Source of the DNA: Lewinella sp. 4G2
Lineage (GTDB): Bacteria; Bacteroidota; Bacteroidia; Chitinophagales; Saprospiraceae
Assembly: GCF_001625015.1 (NCBI RefSeq)
Contig: NZ_LVWJ02000014.1
Coordinates: 310,001 to 374,000, forward strand
Direction of reading: 5' to 3'
Length of the DNA stretch: 64,000 bases
Each line of letters begins with the position of its first letter. Position 1 is the stretch's first letter. Shown piece after piece: positions 52,601 through 61,600 of the stretch. The notes below the pieces were generated by a model. It had not been told where the DNA came from and ran no database searches. It worked only from the letters and a program-made list of their open reading frames with translations. Both the position numbers and the translations under genes were made by a program.

Positions 52601-55600
52601 TAGTCACCCAGCGGCAGGGCGTCGGATAGCTCCGGCGCGCCGTTGGTCAGTTCAACCGGGTAGGCGCCGTACGGAGCCTGCGTCAGGTCACCCTCGGGGT
52701 AGATGGCTACCATCAGCTGTACGGCACTGCCGTCACAGGCGTCGAGGGCAGCTACGCCCGGTCCGTCGAGGCGGACGAAGGCAGCACACTCTCCCCCCAC
52801 GTTGGTGCGGTAGGTCAGTTCATCGTCGAGGTTACCCTCGCCGTCGATGGTCATGCTCGGGCCGGAGAAGTCCGGTCCGGTCGTATCGCCCACTTTGACG
52901 AACTGGCTGAAGGTGCGTACGTCCGTCGGGTTACACCAGTCAACGACCGTGTAGGTGCGCTGGAACTTGACCGTGTTGGGGCAAGTCTGGATGGGGTTGG
53001 GCGAGTTCTCGTACGTCACGGCGATCATCGAACACATCGCATCGGCCGAGCCGAGGGAGAAGGTCCGCTCACCGAGCGTGAGTACGGGGTAGTCATCCTC
53101 TTCGGGAACGAACTCCAGCGGGGAATCCATATTACCACAGGCTTCAATCTCGACGACGGGCTCGATGCTCATCGCATCGAGGCTATCGAGCGTCGGGCGG
53201 TCGAAGGCGATCGTGAAGCTGGTCACGAGTTCGTCGTCGCCAGTCTGCTCGTCGGCGTTGAGCGGAGCACAGCCGTCGGCTTCGTTGGCGCGGAAGAAGC
53301 GCTCGATGACCGTCTGTCCACAACCATCGGCCGGGCGGGTGACGATATCGGAGACACACACTTCGATCTCGGAAGCACAGTTGTCGGTGAAGACCGGGAT
53401 CATGGCCACGTCGGCGTCGGTGTTGTCAAACGGCGCGGGGCTGAGTACCGCCAGCAGTTGTGGGTCGATACTACCGTCGATGATCTGTCCGGCAGCGTCG
53501 ACGCGGAAACACTTGCTCACATCCGGTCCGAGTTCGTTCACGTTGTTGGCATCTACGTCAGCGCACAGGAGACCTTCGGTGATGTTGTCAGGCGTCTCGA
53601 CGAGTACCGGAGGCGTTTTGTCCTCGGCATTCACCGTACCCCAGCAGCGATCGAAGCCTACGATCGTCGCGCCGTCGGGCACGCTGACCATGTAGGTGTA
53701 AGTACCACAACCGTCGATGATGTTGCCGTTGCTCTCATCGCTGTCGTTGACGACGATGTCGAGTACCAGGTTCGGCATGACGGGCAGGTCACCAGTCAGT
53801 ACTTGCTGGGCGATGAGTTCGAAGGAACAGTTGTCGTCCAGCGTAACGTTGATCTGGCTGATGCAAGCAACATTCGCAGTGTCGGGGACAACGTTGATGT
53901 CAACGAATGCCGTATCGATCAAGCCATTCTCATCAATAACCAAGACGCAGAAGCTGTCAGCGCCCAGGTAGTTGAGATCAGGCGTGTACTCAACGCAACC
54001 CGTTTCAAGGTCGACGTTGGTGATACTTCCATTATCTGGATCGTCACAGCTACCCAGTTCTACCAGTTCTCCCGTCAGTTCACTCAGGTCGACACAGACG
54101 GTGACCGGGATGTTCTGGAAGGTGGTTACGCTGATGAATTCTGGAATGATTGGGCCTGTGCTTAAGTAAAGCGTGGCCATCGCCATTGCGGGATCATCGA
54201 CGTTGCTATCGGTAATACCGTAGGGTACTACTTCCGTGCCTACGAAGCCGGGCAGCGGTTCGTAAACGTAACTACCATCGGCGTTCAACGTAAGGATACT
54301 TCCGCTCGGTAGCATAAATGGTACACCAATTGTAATGGCGTTGCCTTCACTGTCCGTTGCGGAAGTGACCATCTGGTCATCACCTTCGGGGTCGAAGTCA
54401 TTCGTCAGGATGTTGCCCGACTGGTCTACCCCGGCGGGGCCGACGCTGACGTCGTCACTGGCAAAGGTTTGGTTACCGAAGTCTGGTAGGATGTTGATAC
54501 TAAGTGAAGCACCGTCAGTCAATCCGTCCTCATCCTCGATTTCGTACTCCGCCAGCACTTCACCAATGAAGTTGGCTTCGGGAATGAATTCGAAGCTACC
54601 ATCAGGATTTAGTGTCAGCGTTCCTGCTGGGATGGTGTCCCCGTTGAAACTGATACCAAATACTGGAGTGGGTACGCCAAGCGTCAATACGTCGTCTACC
54701 TCCCCATCGCCGTCAAGGTCGGCGAGGCTGCTGACTACGGTGACTTCCTGGCCTTCAGGATCGAAGTCGTTAGGATCAATTACGTTTCCTCCAACAGTTA
54801 CACCTTGCTCCGTAGTAGCTACGTCGTCAACGGCAACTGGTGGTTGCGGTACGTTTGGATCATTCCCTCCAAATACTTCGATGGTAAGTGTGGCCTGGTC
54901 TGAAGCAGGGTTGTCATTGTCGTCAATAACTCCGTAGATCAGGCTGACAGATCCAGTAAAGTCGAGTTCCGGAACGTAGAGGTAAGTACCATCCGCGTTC
55001 AACGTAATAACACCGGCACGTACAGTCTCACCATCGCTATTCACACCGAATACTGGAGTCTCGACACCTACCTGTACGGTATCATCAATCATTCCGTCAC
55101 CATCAAGATCAACGATCAGGAGGTTAAGTTCCTGATTATCTCCCTCTGGGTCAAGATCATTCGTTGGAATTGAGCCTTCAACTGGCGTGTTGATCGGGGT
55201 TACATCCACATCATTGACTGCGACCGTAATGTTGGTTGGTGCCAGCGTGGTGAGGTAGAGCGTGGCCATGTCCGTGGCGGGCATGTCCGTGTTGCTGTCA
55301 ACGAGACCGTACGGGATGGCTTCCGTGCCTACGAAGCCAGGAGCTGGCGTGTAGTCGTAGGATCCGTCCTCGTTGATCGTGATCGTGCTTCCACTTGGCA
55401 GCGTGTACTCTACGCCAACCATGATCGTATCACCGTTACTATCCAGAGCGAAGGTGACCGTTTGGTCGTCTCCTTCCGGATCGTTGTCGTTGTCGATCAC
55501 GTTACCGGCCAGTGGCTCACCGGCGGGGCCGATGTTGACGTCGTCGTTAGCGAAGGTCTGGTTGTCGTCCGCGTTCGGCGTGACGCTGATGCTCAACGTT

Positions 55601-58600
55601 GCACCGTCGGTCAGCATGTCCTCGTCTTCGATCTCGTAGTCGAGGTTCACTTCACCAACGAAGTTCATCTCAGGATCAAAGTCGTAGCTACCGTCTTCGT
55701 TCAGTGTCACTACACCGGCGACGACCGTGTCACCGTTGGTATTCACACCAAAGATCTCCGTCGGAACGCCTAGGACCAGCGTATCGTCATTGATGCCGTC
55801 TCCGTCCGTATCGGCTACGCCGTTCGTCAGGGTCAGCATTTGACCTTCGGGATCGTAGTCATTCGTAGAGACCAGTTCGCCGCTAACGTTGACGTCTTGC
55901 TCCGTGGAGTTATTGTCGTCAATCGCAACGGGTGGCTGCGGTGTGCCGGGATCGTCCGATGGAATGATGGAGATACTGATCTCAGCGTCATCCGTAGCGG
56001 GGTTGTCGTTACCGTCAATCGCAACGTAGCTACCGGGGATCTCTCCAAAGAAGCCAGGCTCGGGAGTGAACTCGTAAGTGCCGTCAGGGTTGACCGTGAT
56101 CTCACCACCGACGACTACCATACCGTCTTCGTCGATGCCGAAGATTGTTGTCGGAGTTCCGAGGGTTACGGTATCATCTGGCATGCCGTCACCATTGGTG
56201 TCGAACAATACGGAGTTGACCATCTGGTCGTCCCCTTCCTGGTCGGAATCGTTGGTGAGCAGGTTACCCGTTGCTGGTGTATCCTCCGGTGTGTTGATGA
56301 TGTCGTTCTCGGCGATCGTGGCGTTCGGCGGTGCGAGCGTCGTCAGGTAGAGCGTGGCCATGTCCGTGGCGGGCATGTCCGTGTTGCTGTCAACGAGACC
56401 GTACGGAATGGCTTCCGTGCCTACGAAGCCAGGAGCTGGCGTGTAGTCGTAGGATCCGTCCTCGTTGATCGTGATCGTGCTTCCACTTGGCAGCGTGTAC
56501 TCTACGCCAACCATGATCGTATCACCGTTACTATCCAGAGCGAAGGTGACCATCTGGTCGTCTCCTTCCGGATCGTTGTCGTTGTCGATCACGTTACCGG
56601 CCAGTGGCTCACCGGCGGGGCCGATGTTGACGTCGTCGTTAGCGAAGGTCTGGTTGTCGTCCGCGTTTGGCGTGACGCTGATGCTCAACGTTGCACCGTC
56701 GGTCAGCATGTCCTCGTCTTCGATCTCGTAGTCGAGGTTCACTTCACCAACGAAGTTCATCTCAGGATCAAAGTCGTAGCTACCGTTATCGTTCAGTGTC
56801 ACTACACCGGCGACGACCGTGTCACCGTTGGTATTCACACCGAAGATCTCCGTCGGTACGCCGAGGACCAGCGTGTCATCATTGATGCCGTCTCCGTCCG
56901 TATCGGCTACGCCGCTCGTCAGGGTCAGCATTTGACCTTCGGGATCGTAGTCGTTGGTAGAGACCAGCTCGCCGCTAACGTTGACGTCTTGCTCTGTAGA
57001 GTTATTGTCGTCAATCGCAACGGGTGGCTGTGGTGTGCCGGGATCGTCCGATGGAATGATGGAGATACTGATCTCGGCGTCATCCGTAGCGGGATTGTCG
57101 TTGCCGTCAATCGCAACGTAGCTACCTGGAATCTCTCCTACGAAGCCAGGCTCGGGAGTGAACTCGTAGGTACCGTCAGGGTTGACCGTGATCTCACCAC
57201 CGACAACCACCATACCGTCTTCGTCGATGCCGAAGATCGTGGTTGGAGTCCCGAGGGTTACAGTGTCATCCGGCATGCCGTCACCATTAGTGTCGAACAG
57301 TACGGAGTTGACCATCTGGTCGTCTCCCTCCTGATCGGAGTCGTTGGTGAGCAGGTTACCCATTGCTGGTGTATCCTCCGGCGCGTTGATGATGTCGTTC
57401 TCAGCGATCGTGGCGTTCGGCGGTGCGAGCGTCGTCAGGTAGAGCGTGGCCATGTCCGTGGCGGGCATGTCCGTGTTGCTGTCAACGAGACCGTACGGAA
57501 TGGCTTCCGTGCCTACGAAGCCAGGAGCTGGCGTGTAGTCGTAGGAGCCATCCTCGTTGATCGTGATCGTGCTTCCGCTTGGCAGCGTGTACTCTACACC
57601 AACCATGATCGTATCACCGTTGCTATCCAAGGCGAAGGTGACCATTTGGTCATCGCCTTCCGGATCGTTGTCGTTGTCGATCACGTTACCGGCCAGTGGC
57701 TCACCGGCGGGGCCGATGTTCACGTCGTCGTTAGCGAAGGTCTGATTGTCATCCGCGTTCGGTGTGACCGTGATGCTCAGCGTAGCACCGTCGGAAAGCA
57801 TGTCTTCGTCTTCGATCTCGTAGTCGAGGTTCACTTCACCAACGAAGTTCATCTCAGGATCAAAGTCGTAGCTACCGTCTTCATTCAGTGTAACTACACC
57901 GGCGACGACCGTGTCACCGTTGGTGTTCACACCGAAGATCTCCGTCGGTACACCGAGGGCCAATGTATCGTCATTGATACCGTCTCCGTCCGTATCGGCA
58001 ACGCCGCTCGTCAGAGTCAGCATTTGACCTTCAGGATCGTAGTCATTCGTAGAGACCAGTTCACCGCTGACGTTGACGTCTTGCTCCGTAGAGTTATTGT
58101 CGTCAATCGCAACGGGTGGCTGTGGTGTGCCAGGATCGTCCGCGGGGATGATGGAGATGCTGATCTCGGCGTCATCCGTAGCGGGATTGTCGTTGCCGTC
58201 AATCGCAACGTAGCTACCTGGAATCTCTCCTACGAAGCCAGGCTCGGGAGTGAACTCGTAGGTACCGTCAGGGTTGACCGTGATCTCACCACCGACAACT
58301 ACCATACCGTCTTCGTCGATGCCGAAGATCGTGGTTGGAGTCCCGAGGGTTACAGTGTCATCCGGCATGCCGTCACCATTAGTGTCGAACAGTACGGAGT
58401 TGACCATCTGGTCGTCTCCCTCCTGATCGGAGTCGTTGGTGAGCAGGTTACCCATTGCTGGTGTATCCTCCGGCGCGTTGATGATGTCGTTCTCAGCGAT
58501 CGTGGCGTTCGGCGGAGCAACGGTAGTCAGAACGAGTGTGGCCATATCCGTTGCGGGTCCATCAACGCTATCGTCAGTGATACCGTAGGGGATTACTTCC

Positions 58601-61600
58601 GTGCCGACGAATCCAGGAGCAGGTTCATACTCGTAAGTGCCATCATCATTAATGGTGATCATGCCGCCACTTGGTAGCGTGTACGGCACACCAACAGTGA
58701 TTGTGTCACCGTTGCTATCAACAGCGAAGGTTACTGTCTGGTCATCTCCTTCGGGATCAAAATCATTTTCCAGGATATCACCGGCTAGTGTTTCACCAGC
58801 TGGACCAATATTCAGGTCATCATTTGCGAAGGTCTGGTTCATGCCGAGTAGGTCGGGGACAATCTCGATAGAGAGCGTAGCGTCGTCGGTAAGACCAGTT
58901 TCATTCGTGATCTCGTAGGACGAAGGCACATTACCCGTAAAGCCAGATTCTGGCGTGAAGGTGAACGTTCCGTCGGGGTTGACGACCAGTGTACCAGCGG
59001 GAATAGTATCTCCCTCGGTGGATACGCCAAATACTGGAGTCGGAGTACCTACCGCAACGGTATCGTCCGCCATACCGTCTCCGTCAAGATCAACGAGAAC
59101 GGTGGTCACCATGATGTCTTCACCGCTTGGGTCGCTATCATTACCGATGACGGTGCCACTAACTGGTGTGTCAGGATCCGTGGTCGCCACGTCATTGATG
59201 GCAACGGGTGGTTCTACCACGTTGGGATCATCGCCGTCGATTACCGTGAGGGTCAGGGTGGCCATATCGGTGGCTACACCTCCGGCGTTGTCATCAACGG
59301 CCGTGTAAACTGCGGGTACGTCACCGGTGAATCCGGGCGTGGGTTCGAAGTCGAAGCTACCGTCTTCGTTGACGGTGAGGGTACCGGCAGGCACCATATT
59401 GCCTTCAGTATCCGTACCGAACACCGTTGTAGGCGTACCAAATTCGAGGGTATCATTAAGGATACCATCTCCATCGGTATCGGCTACTACGCTCTGTACC
59501 ATCTGGCCATCACCCTGCAGGTCATAGTCATTGGTAAGGAGGTTGCCGCCAACCGGGGCCGCTACGGGAGTTACAATTACGTCATCACTAGCGATGGTGT
59601 TATTCTCCACTGCCGTAGTAGTGAGGAAGAGCGTCGCCATGTCCATGGCGGGGTCATTCGGGTCGTTATCAACGATGTTGTACGGAATCACTTCCGTTCC
59701 TACGAAGCCAGGTGCAGGATCGTAGACGTAGCTACCATCTTCGTTAATCGTGACCATACCACCACTCGGGAGGGTGTAGGGTACGCCGACCATAATGGTA
59801 TCGCCATTGCTATCGGTAGCGAAGGTGACCATTTGGTCGTCGCCTTCCGGATCATTGTCGTTCGTAAGGACATTACCGTCGAGCGGCTGACCGGCAGGAC
59901 CAATGTTCACATCATCATTGGCGAAGGTCTGGTTCAGTTCAGGATTTGGCGTCACGCTAATGCTTAGCGTAGCGTCGTCCGTTAAACCGTCTTCGTTTGC
60001 GATGGTGTACATCAGATTCACTTCACCGATGAAATTCGGATCGGGATCGAAATCGTAGGTACCATCAGGTGTCAGTACGATGGAACCAGCGATAACCGTA
60101 TCTCCGTTAACGTTTACACCGAAGACGTCAGCGGGTAAACCGACGAGGACTTCGTCATCATTTATGCCGTCGCCATCCAGGTCCGCCAGGATCATGGTCA
60201 CGGTAAGCATCTGGCCCTGCGGATCATAATCGTTGGGGTCAATCACATTACCGCTGACATCAGTGTCCTGCTCCGTGGAGTTGGCATCATTGATTGCAAT
60301 TGGAGCTTGCGCACCGGCGGCCGTTGAAGGCGCTGGGATAACCGTGATATCGATAGTAGCCATATCCATTGCGGGATTCGGGTTATCGTCAGTCACGGTG
60401 TAATTACCCGGTACATCTCCCGCGAATTCGGGGTCGGGCTCGAACGAGTAGGTGCCATCGGGATTGACGGTCACCATACCCGCAGGTACGATCATACCCG
60501 CCGTATCGACGCCAAACACAACCGTTGGGGTGCTTAACATGACGGTATCATCCGGCATTCCGTCACCATCCGTGTCGAAGAGAACGGCGGTTACCATCTG
60601 GTTATCACCTTCCTCATCCGAATCGTTCGTGAGCAGGTTACCGTCTGCCGTTACTCCGGCAGGCGTATTGATAACATCATCTTCCGCAACGGTGTAATTC
60701 GGGTTGGGAACCGTCGTCAGGTAGAGTGTAGCCATATCCATTGCTGGATCATCCACATTGCCATCAACAATACCGTAAGGAATTACTTCCGTACCGGTGA
60801 AGCCCGGTGCGGGGACGTACTCGTAAGAACCATCTTCATTGATCGTCACCATACTTCCACTTGGCAGGGTGTAGGGTACGCCGACCGGAATGGTATCGCC
60901 AGCTGGATCGATGGCGAAGGTTACCATTTGGTCGTCGCCTTCAGGATCAAAGTCATTATCCAGGAGGTTACCGGCGAGGGTACTATCCTGAGCGCCGATG
61001 TTGACATCGTCACTTGCGAAAGTGTTGTTGGCCGCTGCATCCGGAACAATAGTAATACCCAGGGTCGCGTCATCCGTGAGTCCATCTTCATCGATAATCG
61101 TGTAGTTCGCAGGTACTTCACCGACAAAGTTGGGCTCTGGTTCGAAGTTGTAGGAACCGTCAGCGTTCACGCTGAGGACACCCGCCACAACGGTATCACC
61201 GTTGACGTTTACTCCGAATACATTGGCTACGCTTCCTACGGCTAGTGGGTCGTCGACCATACCATCACCGTCCAGGTCAACGAGCACGGAGGTAACCATT
61301 ACTTCCTGCCCTTCGGGGTCGTAGTCATTATCGATCAGGTTACCACCTACCGCAACACCTTGCTCGGTAGTAGCGGCATCATCAATAGCAACTGGTGGCT
61401 GTGGTGATACGGGGTCATTGCCAGGAATCACACTAATGTCCAGCGTAGCAGAATTAGTAGCAGGGTTAGCATTATCATCCGTCACCTCATAGCTGGCGGG
61501 TACATCACCGGTGAAGCCCATTGCGGGAACATAGTCGTAACTACCGTCTTCATTGACAACCAGCGTACCAGCCGGTACGATGTTGCCATCGCTATCCGTA

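Noticed and set aside
55840-58677. 945-codon plus-strand ORF opposite the giant gene
   Set aside because: It is antisense to the near-identical repeats. Lack of stops follows from the repeated Asp/Gly/Thr/Val codons, and the translation has no signal, domain or plausible composition.
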